DNA of 64,000 nt from CAYRHN01 sp964424115 (GTDB lineage: Bacteria > Chloroflexota > Anaerolineae > Anaerolineales > Anaerolineaceae): contig CAYRHN010000002.1 in NCBI GenBank assembly GCA_964424115.1, positions 1-64,000 on the forward strand, read 5' to 3'. Each line of letters starts with the position of its first letter. Position 1 is the first letter of the stretch. Shown piece after piece: positions 48,937 through 58,473 of the stretch. The translations under genes were made by a program, and so were the position numbers. Under the pieces are notes generated by a model. The model saw nothing but the letters and a program-made list of their open reading frames with translations, made no database searches and had not been told where the DNA came from.

Positions 48937-50826
48937 ATGGATAACAATAATAATGGCGTATTTCTAACAGGTATGAATTTGAATAATTATTGTTGTTTTA
49001 ACAATGAACACATCATTGGTTTCAAGAAAGTTAATTTCTTTATTGGGCCTAATAATTCTGGGAAGTCGGCTATTCTTAAGTCGATTAGCATATATTTGAG
49101 AGCCTACTTTCTTGGTCAGAATTTTGATGATAGCATAATATTTAATGATTCTCGAAAAAAAGGCAATTCTGCAAACATTGATATAGGGTTTACAGGGAAT
49201 GGCTGGAAAGCAAACTATCACTATGATGACAGGCTTGACTCTGGACCTGACTCTGGTTGGGAGGATGATGCCGAGAATCAAATAGAAGTTGTTCACTTGG
49301 TTCCCCACAGACATTTGCAGCTAGCAGGAGAAAGAATTCCGAATAAATTATCGGGTGATGGATTTGGTACATGGATTAGTTGTTGGGATGAAGGGAGAAA
49401 AATTATCCTCAACAGTTTCTTGACGCAAATCCTGAATTTGCCAGCAGAGCTTGTTATAAATGGTGATCAAATTACAATAAATATCGACGGTTCTTGCTTT
49501 TATTTTTCTCATATTGGTACTGGGATTATGCAAGCAATCATAATTGCTGCTTCAGCGATTGGTTATCAGAACAATATTATTTGTATTGATGAACCTGAAT
49601 TGCACATGCATCCAAAAACGCAGCGGCAATTGTTGGAATTTCTCTTAAGAACGAATGATACCAACCAATATTTTATTGCCACACACTCGGCCTCGTTGAT
49701 TAATTCATTGCATAGGGAACAAGATAAAGAAAAAATTGCCGTGTTCTTGATGAAACACGATCCAGCAAATAACAGTACAACCGTTTCTGTTGTAAAGGGT
49801 CCAGACCAAAGAGAAATTTTTCTTGCTTTGGAGGATATGGGATACCACGCATCCGATATTCTGCAAACCAATTATGTCATTATGGTGGAAGGTCCATCTG
49901 ATCGGATTTACATCAAGCATTGGATTGATGCATATCTGAGAAATGAAAAACTAGAAATCGCGTTGAATGAATACGAAGATTACATTTTTGTCAATTCGGG
50001 TGGAAATACGCTGTATGTCGATGAGGCAGAAATCACTGAGGAAGAACAGGATTCAGGCGAGGCTGATTTTGACCGAAAAGCCAGGTCATTACTTAAATTG
50101 TCGCAAAATTTATTAGTAGTTGTTGACTCGGATTTGCCGAATTCATTGGATAAACTTAAAGATGGTGTCAAAAAAAGATTTAAGAAAAAGTGTCTTCTGA
50201 TACAAGATTTGAAAAAGAATGGCGGTGAAGGCTGGATTACCGAAGGTCGAGAAATTGAAAATTTTGTGCCGATAGAGTTGATGACCTCCATATTGGAATG
50301 TGTTCATCCTAAGGTTGAACTTAGTATTTGTTATGAGCTTGAAGAAAGGAAGGATTATTACGAATCTGGGGATTTGCAGGCTGAGAAAACCAAGAAAAGC
50401 CAAACCTACATTAATTTTACCAATATAAGAGCTGGTGAAATCTTACGCCCCGTTGCAAAAAAGGTGCAAATTGCAAGATTATTAACCGATGGCACGCGTT
50501 TAGAACGTATTTACCAGGCTTTGAACAGCAAATCTGTGGATAAGTTAGCTGCTGAATTGGCGGATAGCGAAAAGATTTTTTCTAAAAATTTTTGGAAGAA
50601 TTTTATTCAAAGTGAAGATATGAATCAACGGTTGGACTATTTCAAAAACCCATTTAGCGCGCAATTATTTTCTCACCATCAGTTAAAAGAAAGAATCAAG
50701 TACCTTATCTATAAAATCTTGAAAGCCAACGGCAGGGATGACGAGGCAGAAAGAATTAACTTATCAGCAGAAGAATTAAAGGTATTTGATTTGGACCAAG
50801 ATAACAGGTTTAATATTTTGGACTAA
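48937..50826 (+). CDS. OLD-family ATP-dependent nuclease (AAA-TOPRIM)
   Basis: 629 aa. N-terminal ABC-type ATPase: Walker A FFIGPNNSGKSAILKS near 34-49, Walker B NIICIDEPELHMHPKTQRQL near 211-230, then FIATHSASLI (His switch) near 247. TOPRIM nuclease part: VIMVEGPSDRIYIKHW near 312 (Glu) and LLVVVDSDLPN near 391 (DxD), followed by a helical tail. OLD nucleases nick or cut phage DNA when nucleotide is depleted. Here the partner UvrD-like helicase of Gabija is absent; the next gene is an SNF2 helicase instead. Very AT-rich (32% GC in a line counted), sandwiched between GC-rich genes, so it is probably an insertion. Confidence 0.87.
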   Translation: MDNNNNGVFLTGMNLNNYCCFNNEHIIGFKKVNFFIGPNNSGKSAILKSISIYLRAYFLGQNFDDSIIFNDSRKKGNSANIDIGFTGNGWKANYHYDDRLDSGPDSGWEDDAENQIEVVHLVPHRHLQLAGERIPNKLSGDGFGTWISCWDEGRKIILNSFLTQILNLPAELVINGDQITINIDGSCFYFSHIGTGIMQAIIIAASAIGYQNNIICIDEPELHMHPKTQRQLLEFLLRTNDTNQYFIATHSASLINSLHREQDKEKIAVFLMKHDPANNSTTVSVVKGPDQREIFLALEDMGYHASDILQTNYVIMVEGPSDRIYIKHWIDAYLRNEKLEIALNEYEDYIFVNSGGNTLYVDEAEITEEEQDSGEADFDRKARSLLKLSQNLLVVVDSDLPNSLDKLKDGVKKRFKKKCLLIQDLKKNGGEGWITEGREIENFVPIELMTSILECVHPKVELSICYELEERKDYYESGDLQAEKTKKSQTYINFTNIRAGEILRPVAKKVQIARLLTDGTRLERIYQALNSKSVDKLAAELADSEKIFSKNFWKNFIQSEDMNQRLDYFKNPFSAQLFSHHQLKERIKYLIYKILKANGRDDEAERINLSAEELKVFDLDQDNRFNILD

Positions 50827-50830
50827 ACAA

Positions 50831-53800
50831 ATGCCTGATTGTTTTGCTGTTGGTCAACTTGTATGCTTGAAAGCCGATCCTTCGCGCAGCGGGCCGATCA
50901 TTGCGGTTGTTTCGGCTCCCGGCGGGCAGATGCGTTACCGCGTCTTTCACTCGCCCACTGATATCCGCGAATACCTGGCGGATCAGGTGGAACCGGTTGC
51001 ATTCACTCCCACCGGCGACCGCCTGACGGATGCAGTTACCAAAGGCGAATGGCTATCGGCGGAGGCTTTCCGTGCCCGCTTGACAGCCGCGCGCCTGGCG
51101 GACCCGCAGATCGATCACCTGTATTCGCTGTATGCCGGGCGCATCCAGTATATTCCCTTCCAGTTCAAGCCGCTGCTGCGTTTCTTGCGCGCCGACCAAC
51201 CCCGCCTGCTGATCGCGGATGAGGTCGGGGTGGGCAAGACGATCGAGGCCGGGATCATCTTGAAAGAATTGCAAGCCCGCCAGCGGGTGGATAATATTTT
51301 GATCCTCTGCCCGAAGGCATTGGTGACCAAGTGGCGCGATGAGATGCGCCGCTTCGATGAGGATTTCCGCCCGCTGAGCAGTGAAAGTCTGCGCTACTGC
51401 CTGGACGAGACCGATATGGACGGCGCCTGGCCGGGGCAATATTCCCGCGCGATCGTCCACCTGGAGCTGCTGCGCCAGGAACAGTACTTAAACGGTATTC
51501 GCACCAAAACCTTCCCCAAACCCGGGCTGACCACGCTCACCCCGCCGCCGCACTTTACCCTCTTGATCGTGGATGAGGCGCATCATTTGCGCAATCCCGG
51601 CACGCTCTCGCACCAACTGGCGCGTATATTGTGCAATATCAGCGATGCGGTTTTGTTCCTCTCCGCCACGCCGGTGCATGTCGGCTCGGAGAATCTGTAT
51701 AACCTGCTCAACCTCTTGCGCCCTGATCTGTTTTCCAACCGTGAGGTCTTCAATCAGGTTGTGGAACCCAACCAGTTTCTGACCGGTGCGATGCGCGCTC
51801 TGCGCTCGCGCCAACCGCAAAGCGCGGCCTTGCAGGCCATGCATAAAGCGGCTGCCACTGCCTGGGGCGGAATGGTAACGGCGCGCGATCCCTTGTTTTC
51901 GCATTGGCAGACACGGCTGCAAAAAGAAGAGCCGCTCAGCGACCTGGAACGGGTGCGCTGCGTGCGCGACCTGGAGGAGTTGCATTCCCTGGCGCATGTC
52001 ATCAACCGCACCCGCCGGCGCGATATCGGTCGTTTTACCCTGCGTGAACCGCTGACTGTCACCGTGCCGTTCACCGAAGCCCAATCCAAATTCTATGAAG
52101 CCTTGATGGAATTTCGTCGGCAGACGTTGCTGGAAACGCATAATGCCGCGGTGGTCTCGCTGATCACCGATACCCTGCAACGCCAGGCCGCCAGCTGCCT
52201 GCCGGCTTTGGCGGCTTTGTTGGATGCGTTTCTCTCCACCGGGCGCTTTGTGGCCCAAAAATATAGCGACGATCCGGAACTGGAGGAAACCTCCGTTGAG
52301 TTGTCCGGGGAGATGCGCGATCAGGCGGACGAACTGCGCCAGATGGCGCGCGCCTTGCCGGATGAGGATCCGAAATTTGACCAGCTGCTCAAAGTGGTTC
52401 AAGATACCTCGCGAAGCGCCGGGCCCGGCAAGGTGCTGGTGTTCTCCTATTTCCTGCATACGCTGGATTATTTGTATCGCAAGTTGTATCTGTTGGGCTA
52501 CCGGGTGGCGGTTGTCAATGGCGGTGTGATCGACGAAGACCGGGAAATGCTGCGCAACCGCTTCCGCCTGCCGCGCCACGATCCCGATGCAATTGACATC
52601 TTGCTTTCGTCTGAGGTGGGGTGCGAAGGCCTGGACTATGAATTCTGCGACCGCCTGGTGAACTACGACATTCCCTGGAATCCGATGCGTATAGAGCAGC
52701 GTATCGGGCGCATTGACCGCTTTGGCCAGGCGGCTGAAAAGGTGCTGATCTTCAACTTCATCACCCCGGGCACAGTAGAAGAGCGAATTTTCTTCCGCTG
52801 TTTTGACCGGTTGGGGATTTTCCGCGACACGATCGGCGATTTGGAAGAAGTCCTGGGCGACCTGGTGGAGGATCTCAACAAGATTGCCTTAGATCCACAA
52901 CTTTCTGCGCAGCAGGCAGATGAGAAAGCCCGCCAGATGTCGGATAACCTCTTGCGCCAGATCGAGGAGGATCATCGCCTGGAGGAGGAGAGTGGTGGGC
53001 TGCTGGGCGTGGACCAGATCTTCACCGAGGACATCAGCAAGATGACTGGCGAAGGTCGTTTCGTTGCCCCAGATGAATTGCGCCTGATGGTAGAACTGTA
53101 TGTGGAACAGCCGGCGATGGGTGGAAAACTGACCCGCGACGAGAAGAACCCGGCGCTTTATAATCTTCGCCTGCGCAAAGAAAGCCGCCAGGCCGTGTTG
53201 CAGAAATTACAATCTATGCTGCGCCCGGATCGTTCCTCGTTAGCCCTCATCCGCTGGCTGCAGGGGGATGAGACTTTTATTCGCCTGACCTTTGATCAGA
53301 ACACGGCGCTGGAAAATCGCTCGCTGCCGTTCATTACCCCGGTGCATCCGCTGGCGCGTCTGGCGTCGGCATATTGGCAGGAACAATCCGAACCGCTGGT
53401 GACCCATATTCAGGTAACAGATTCAGACTTGCCTGCCGGGCGTTATCTTTTTCTGTGCGAGTTGTGGGACTTTTTGGGCGTACGCTCTGAGGTGCGCATG
53501 ATCAGCCTGTGTTGGGACATCGACCGCCAGGTGGTGGCGGAGGAAATCTCCCAGAAATTGCTGCCGCTCTTATTCAAAGCCGGAAATGGTGCTTTAGAAC
53601 CTGTGGATCAATCGTTCGTGATGGATGCCCTGCAACGATTGGAAGAGGCGATTCAGAAGCACCGAGAGACTGTTTTGAGGCAACATCGCGAGCGCAACCT
53701 GTATTTGCTGGACCGGCGCATTGCAGGGCTGAAAACCTGGTATCAAGGCCGTCTGGCGCAGCTTGCGGCTGAGCTGGAAACCATGCGCGATGAACGCATC

Positions 53801-53941
53801 CGGCGCATGAAGGAATCGGAGAAAAATCGACTAGAGCAGGAACAGCAAAGCCGTATGGCTGAGTTAGACCAAAAGAAAAATGCGGATATCACGACCCGGC
53901 GCATTGCGTTGGGCATATTAGAGGTAGAAAATGACAAGTGA
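50831..53941 (+). CDS. SNF2/HepA-type helicase
   Basis: 1,036 aa from ATG 50831; an ATG at 50786 inside the previous gene adds 15 unlikely residues. SWI2/SNF2 motifs: I LLIADEVGVGKTIEAGIIL near 126-144, II LLIVDEAHHLRN near 244, III FLSATPVH near 276, then after a long insertion LVFSYFLHTLDYLYRKLY near 537, V SSEVGCEGLDYEFCDRLVNY near 593, VI EQRIGRIDRFGQ near 620. The C-terminal 90 residues form a charged coiled coil (ERIRRMKESEKNRLEQEQQS). A role in translocating along DNA for the Res/Mod system is likely. It resembles RapA/HepA helicases more than DrmD as I remember it, so I do not name it drmD. GC-rich like Res and Mod. Confidence 0.85.
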   Translation: MPDCFAVGQLVCLKADPSRSGPIIAVVSAPGGQMRYRVFHSPTDIREYLADQVEPVAFTPTGDRLTDAVTKGEWLSAEAFRARLTAARLADPQIDHLYSLYAGRIQYIPFQFKPLLRFLRADQPRLLIADEVGVGKTIEAGIILKELQARQRVDNILILCPKALVTKWRDEMRRFDEDFRPLSSESLRYCLDETDMDGAWPGQYSRAIVHLELLRQEQYLNGIRTKTFPKPGLTTLTPPPHFTLLIVDEAHHLRNPGTLSHQLARILCNISDAVLFLSATPVHVGSENLYNLLNLLRPDLFSNREVFNQVVEPNQFLTGAMRALRSRQPQSAALQAMHKAAATAWGGMVTARDPLFSHWQTRLQKEEPLSDLERVRCVRDLEELHSLAHVINRTRRRDIGRFTLREPLTVTVPFTEAQSKFYEALMEFRRQTLLETHNAAVVSLITDTLQRQAASCLPALAALLDAFLSTGRFVAQKYSDDPELEETSVELSGEMRDQADELRQMARALPDEDPKFDQLLKVVQDTSRSAGPGKVLVFSYFLHTLDYLYRKLYLLGYRVAVVNGGVIDEDREMLRNRFRLPRHDPDAIDILLSSEVGCEGLDYEFCDRLVNYDIPWNPMRIEQRIGRIDRFGQAAEKVLIFNFITPGTVEERIFFRCFDRLGIFRDTIGDLEEVLGDLVEDLNKIALDPQLSAQQADEKARQMSDNLLRQIEEDHRLEEESGGLLGVDQIFTEDISKMTGEGRFVAPDELRLMVELYVEQPAMGGKLTRDEKNPALYNLRLRKESRQAVLQKLQSMLRPDRSSLALIRWLQGDETFIRLTFDQNTALENRSLPFITPVHPLARLASAYWQEQSEPLVTHIQVTDSDLPAGRYLFLCELWDFLGVRSEVRMISLCWDIDRQVVAEEISQKLLPLLFKAGNGALEPVDQSFVMDALQRLEEAIQKHRETVLRQHRERNLYLLDRRIAGLKTWYQGRLAQLAAELETMRDERIRRMKESEKNRLEQEQQSRMAELDQKKNADITTRRIALGILEVENDK

Positions 53942-56900
53942 TTATGCAAAGATAACTGAGGAAAATGTCACTGATAGAGGGAAAAAATTTGAGGATATTG
54001 GTAACTTCTTTGCAGAACAGTTTTATAGTGACCAGACGCATTTTGTATATGAGCTGTTGCAAAATGCGCAGGATGCGCTGAATAGACGTATTCAGGCTCA
54101 ACCAGGAACCAAATTTCCTCAAAATGTTACATTTAGTCTATTTCCAGATCGTCTGGAGTTCAGACATTATGGACAGTTATTTAATGAAATGGATGTTCGA
54201 GGGATTTCCGATATTCTAAAAGGCACTAAAGTAGGCGATAAAAAACAAATAGGCCGTTTTGGGATTGGTTTCAAGTCGGTTTATGCCTTTACCCGTTCCC
54301 CAGAAGTGCATTCTGGTGATGAGCATTTTGTCATCAAGCAATACATTCGCCCCGAAGCTGTAGAACCCAAAGTCACAAAACCGGATGAAACCCTGTTTAT
54401 TTTTCCTTTTGATCATCCCGATAAGAAAGCAGACGAAACGTTTCAGCGAATTCAGAAACGTTTGGTTGAATTGGGCTTGCGCACTTTGTTGTTTCTTGAC
54501 CAGATTGATCAGATCGTTTGGGAGGTCGATGGCAAACGAATGGGGGCTTATATTCGTACTATTCGACCTCTTCCTAATTTGCAGGATTGTTACTATGTAT
54601 CGATATTGGGGGAAGAAGCAAATAGCAGTAAGAAGAAAATGGAAGAGCGCTGGCTTGTTTTTGAACGAAAGATTACGGAAACGGGAGGTCATACTTCTGT
54701 TGAAATCGCTTATTTATTTGAAATGGATAAAGAGGGCGCCAAAGGGCACCTGGTGCCGGCTGACCAGTCCAGATTATTTGCTTATTTCCAAACCGAAAAA
54801 GAAACCCACCTGGGTTTTATGATCCAGGGGCACTATAACACCACCCCGGCACGCGATAATATTCAATATGATGACGAGCATAACCGGCGGTTAATTGCAG
54901 AGACAGCCCACCTGATAATAGATAGTTTGCAAGCGCTTAAGTCTTCAGGTTTATTGACCGCCAAGGTTTTAGAGATGTTGCCGCTTGAAGAAGCAAATTT
55001 TCCACCGGGGACTTTCTTCAGACCGTTGTATGAGGAGGTGAAAAAGGCCCTTTCGACGCATCCTTTGTTTCCTGCAGCGGGGGGAGGTTTCATAAAGGCT
55101 GAAGAGGCAAAACTGGCGCGTGGTACTGAATTGATTGAATTACTCAAAAACGAACAACTTAAAGCATTGTTTGCAATTGGAAAAGATTATAAATGGCTAT
55201 CGGATGAGATAACCAATGATAAAACTCCTGGATTACGTCAATACCTTATGAGGAAACTTGACGTAGAAGAAATCGACGCGGAGAGATTTGGCCGGAATAT
55301 AGATGAAAAATTCCTTGTTGCACAATCAGAGGAATGGTTGATCAAGTTTTATAAATATTTGAATGGGCAGCAAGCAATCTGGAGAAAAAAGATTTCCCGG
55401 GGGCAGGATGAAGGGGTACTTCGTAATAAACCATTTATTCTCTGCGAAGATGGCAATTTTGTTAAGCCGTTTGATCTTTCAGGCATCCCGCAAGTCTATC
55501 TACCGCCTTCGGATGAAACAGATTTCCCAATCGTCAAGAGATCCCTGGTTCAGGATGAATTGGTTCTAAACTTTTTTAATAATCTTGGCCTGGATGAACC
55601 TGATCTGGTGGATGAGGTTATCACCTATACGTTACCTAAGTATCCGTACAATGGAGAATGTCAGGTTAAAGAGGAAGAACATATTAAGGATATTAAACGG
55701 ATTTTTCATGCTTTAGATACTTGTTCGGCTGCTAAACGTGAAATCTTAGTAAAGAAATTACAGGCAGCAAAATTTTTGCAGGCAATAAATGTTGCTAATG
55801 GCAAAAAAAGCTATCTATATCCGCGGCAGATCTATATTGATAATCCAGCTATGAGGGATTATTTTGAGAACAATCCAGAAATCTGGTTTTATGATCCTAC
55901 ATATATTCCCTTCCGAAAACAATTGGAGATCATCGGTGTAAGAAAAGAGATCGAAATGGTATCGGTTAGAGTAGAAAGAAACGGACACGCAACGATTAAA
56001 AATTGGTGGGGAGATCATGTCAGGGGATTGGATGGGTTTGATTATCGGTGGAATGTCGACGGTTTGTCTTTTGCGGTAGAAAATCCAACGCTTAAACGCG
56101 CAAAAATTATATGGAACAATTTTTTAGTTCCGAATTCACAGTTGGTTCGGGGAACGATCGAATCTTCGAATAAGCAAGATTTTCCTGATCCAAAAAGAGA
56201 AGAGAGGTTTTCGATTGCTGGAGACCTTGTCTGCAAAACCAAATGGTTGCCTGATAGGAGTGGGGAATTTCACCTGCCGGGCGAATTGTCTTTAGATGAC
56301 CTCCCAGAAGACTTCGCCAGAAACGAAAAGCTTGCAGATCAGTTATGGATGAAAGTTGCTGCTGTCAGTGTATTGGCGAAAGATCAGGGCATAGACGAGA
56401 CACTCTTAAATCTGGCAATCCAACTGGTAAAACAAGATCCGGACTCATTGCGTAATCTGGCCACCCGCGTTTTACAAACACGCTCATTCTCTGATGAAGA
56501 AGCAGATTTCAATTATTCCAGAGCACTTCAGGATGCGTTTGATGAAAAAGCAAGTGATGAAAACCTTCCCGAACCAGAGCCAGCGGAACACCCTGACCCG
56601 GTACCTGATCCGGAACACAGGCGGAAAAAGACGCAGGAAGAACTTGAACGCGATAAAACTTATGAACCGCCAGTTTCCGAACGTTTTGGTATTGTTCCTT
56701 CATCGGTTTGGGAGGCTAAGAATAATTCGATCCGACCATTCCTGTTGGAGCAATATGGCGGCAGGTGTCAGATTTGTGGGTTCACATTCTATAAAAGGAA
56801 TGGAGAGCCTTATTTTGAGGGTCTTTATCTTGTTTCGCGGTTGCATAAAAAATGGATTGACCGTACCGGTAATGTTTTATGCCTCTGCGCCAACTGTTGC

Positions 56901-57119
56901 GCAAAGATGCAGCACGGGATAGTCAAGGTTGAAGATCTGGTTGGCCAGGTTAAGAATGTCAAACTTCAGAGCCAGGTCGGTACCAATGATCCTACATTAA
57001 TTATTGAACTATGTGGAGAGACTCTGGAAATACGCTATACGGACAGGCACATTATCGATCTTCAAGAGATGATCAAATCGGAAGATCAGCAAAATGACGT
57101 CAATGAATACATCGATTAG
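53931..57119 (+). CDS. Sacsin/HSP90-type ATPase with degenerate HNH-like C-terminus
   Basis: 1,062 aa, overlapping the helicase by 11 bases. GHKL ATPase at the N-terminus in its sacsin-like form: FVYELLQNAQDALNRR near 37-52 (N box), FPDRLEFRHYGQLFNEMDV near 70-88 where the usual NDG is HYG, and GRFGIGFKSVYAF near 107-119 (G2 box). A long middle region has no known domain. The C-terminus (about 940-1,010) has the zinc frame of HNH nucleases (CQICGF and CLCANCC), but the usual catalytic His region reads YLVSRLHKKW and NCCAKMQHG, so nuclease activity seems lost. Proteins of this kind occur in several defence islands; their action is unclear. AT-rich. Confidence 0.8.
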   Translation: MTSDYAKITEENVTDRGKKFEDIGNFFAEQFYSDQTHFVYELLQNAQDALNRRIQAQPGTKFPQNVTFSLFPDRLEFRHYGQLFNEMDVRGISDILKGTKVGDKKQIGRFGIGFKSVYAFTRSPEVHSGDEHFVIKQYIRPEAVEPKVTKPDETLFIFPFDHPDKKADETFQRIQKRLVELGLRTLLFLDQIDQIVWEVDGKRMGAYIRTIRPLPNLQDCYYVSILGEEANSSKKKMEERWLVFERKITETGGHTSVEIAYLFEMDKEGAKGHLVPADQSRLFAYFQTEKETHLGFMIQGHYNTTPARDNIQYDDEHNRRLIAETAHLIIDSLQALKSSGLLTAKVLEMLPLEEANFPPGTFFRPLYEEVKKALSTHPLFPAAGGGFIKAEEAKLARGTELIELLKNEQLKALFAIGKDYKWLSDEITNDKTPGLRQYLMRKLDVEEIDAERFGRNIDEKFLVAQSEEWLIKFYKYLNGQQAIWRKKISRGQDEGVLRNKPFILCEDGNFVKPFDLSGIPQVYLPPSDETDFPIVKRSLVQDELVLNFFNNLGLDEPDLVDEVITYTLPKYPYNGECQVKEEEHIKDIKRIFHALDTCSAAKREILVKKLQAAKFLQAINVANGKKSYLYPRQIYIDNPAMRDYFENNPEIWFYDPTYIPFRKQLEIIGVRKEIEMVSVRVERNGHATIKNWWGDHVRGLDGFDYRWNVDGLSFAVENPTLKRAKIIWNNFLVPNSQLVRGTIESSNKQDFPDPKREERFSIAGDLVCKTKWLPDRSGEFHLPGELSLDDLPEDFARNEKLADQLWMKVAAVSVLAKDQGIDETLLNLAIQLVKQDPDSLRNLATRVLQTRSFSDEEADFNYSRALQDAFDEKASDENLPEPEPAEHPDPVPDPEHRRKKTQEELERDKTYEPPVSERFGIVPSSVWEAKNNSIRPFLLEQYGGRCQICGFTFYKRNGEPYFEGLYLVSRLHKKWIDRTGNVLCLCANCCAKMQHGIVKVEDLVGQVKNVKLQSQVGTNDPTLIIELCGETLEIRYTDRHIIDLQEMIKSEDQQNDVNEYID

Positions 57120-57150
57120 ATAATGGCGCTCATAAGACAGGAGCAAACCA

Positions 57151-58247
57151 ATGAAAATTTTGATTCGAAATCACAAACATGAAAAATGGCAAATGGTTCA
57201 ATCAGCGCCTTACGGCGCAGAGGATGAACTCCAGCGTTTGCTGGCAGAAGAGCCCTCCTTAATATCGGTAAGTGAGGTGCGAGAAGATGCCGGGACGTTG
57301 GTGGCGGCTGTCCGAGAATTTCCGTTGAACATTGGTGCCATTGATTTGGTAGGTTTTACCGCCAATGGAGATATTGCGGTTGTTGAGTGTAAGCTCGCTA
57401 ATAATGCGGAGATCAAGCGTAAAGTGATAGGACAGGTATTGGAATACGGTGCGAACCTGTGGGGAATGGATTATGAAACGCTCGATGAAAAGGTTGCATT
57501 ACGCAGCGGAAAGAGCCTGGCAGATCTAATCAGGGATTCTGTTGGTGATCCTGGATGGGACGAGGAGAGTTTCCGTACGAATATGAATTATCCCTGGAAA
57601 AGGGGAATTTCATATTAATCATCGTTGTGGACGCGATCAACGAAGAACTCAGCCGGATTATCCGCTTTGTCAATGATGCGGGCCACCCATCTTTCTCTTT
57701 TGCGGCGTTGGAAATGCAGCGATATCAACATGGTCAATCGGAGATGCTTGTGCCGCATGTGTTTGGAACAGCATCTGGGCCGAAACAACCTGCTCGGCCG
57801 AGAGATCGAAAAAAATGGGATGAAACCTCCTATTTTACGGAGTTGAATTCCGTTCACCCAGAATGCGTTGAGCCTGCTAAACGCATTCTGGAATGGGCTA
57901 CAACGAATAAGCGCCTGACCCGGGTATGGTGGGGCGAAGGCGGGAAGACAGGATCATTTGTGCCAATTATTGAAGCTGGTGGAAAACAGCATCAATTGTT
58001 TGCTGTATACACATATGGGACCCTTGAAGTTTATTTCTGTTGGTACCTGCGAAAGCCGCCATTCGATTCAATCGCTAAGAGAAAACAGCTTCTTGACCGC
58101 CTCAATAAAATTAATGGAGTCAAGATTTCAGAGGATGGGATAACCAGACGCCCAAATATTCCGCTGACTGTTTTTAATAATCCGGATGCATTGAATGACC
58201 TGTTACAGGCGTTTGACTGGGTTGTCGAAGAGATTCTTAAGTCCTAG
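57151..58247 (+). pseudogene. Frameshifted PD-(D/E)XK nuclease-like gene
   Basis: Two overlapping frames (57151-57618 and 57555-58247) together make one protein of about 365 aa. The first gives AIDLVGFTANGDIAVVECKL near residue 70-89, a D...ExK nuclease core, and ends SFRTNMNYPWK and stop. The second continues LEKGNFILIIVVDAINEELS and runs to the normal C-terminus. One base has been gained or lost at about 57580-57600. The rest is well conserved in style, so the break is recent, or a sequencing error, or a programmed shift. It is the last gene of the right defence arm, 31 bases after the sacsin-like gene, and would otherwise be a nuclease subunit for it. Confidence 0.7.
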
Positions 58248-58272
58248 AAGATTCTTTAATTCTTGATACACA

Positions 58273-58327
58273 TTGCACACCCTGGACGGCTGCTCCTGTA
58301 GGCAGCCGTTTCCATTCGTGCTACACT
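58273..58327. repeat. 55-bp repeat, copy 2 (unit junction)
   Basis: Matches 11711-11765 with few changes. Here the central hairpin is better: GGCTGC-TCCTGTA-GCAGCC-like, followed by TTTCC. It follows the last defence gene, where it may also act as a terminator (TTTTT at 58329-58333). Confidence 0.65.
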
Positions 58328-58473
58328 CTTTTTAATCTTTATCAGCCGCTGCGTGCGCCTGAAAAAACGAACACAGCCAGAATCCGGTCAACATAGAAAA
58401 CCAATCGCAAGTAATTTAGCCAGATCAATACCGGGGGTAAGTCAGCGCTCCACCTGATCCGCAAGCCCGCCCT
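58328..58473. other. Intergenic stretch without a supported gene
   Basis: Between the 55-bp repeat and the palindromic repeats. A short minus-strand frame here (reading LRLVFYVDRILAVFVFSGAR) looks mildly protein-like but has no start or ribosome site. It may be a scrap of a lost gene. Confidence 0.25.

Noticed and set aside
50831..53941. DrmD of class 1 DISARM
   Set aside because: It is an SNF2 helicase of about the right size, but its N-terminus and IQYIPFQFKPLLRF region are more like HepA/RapA-type restriction-associated helicases, and it is on the other arm from drmA/B/C. A hidden class 1 + 2 hybrid is possible but not supported.
48937..53941. A Gabija system (OLD nuclease plus helicase)
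   Set aside because: The neighbouring helicase has SNF2 motifs, not the UvrD/PcrA type of GajB.
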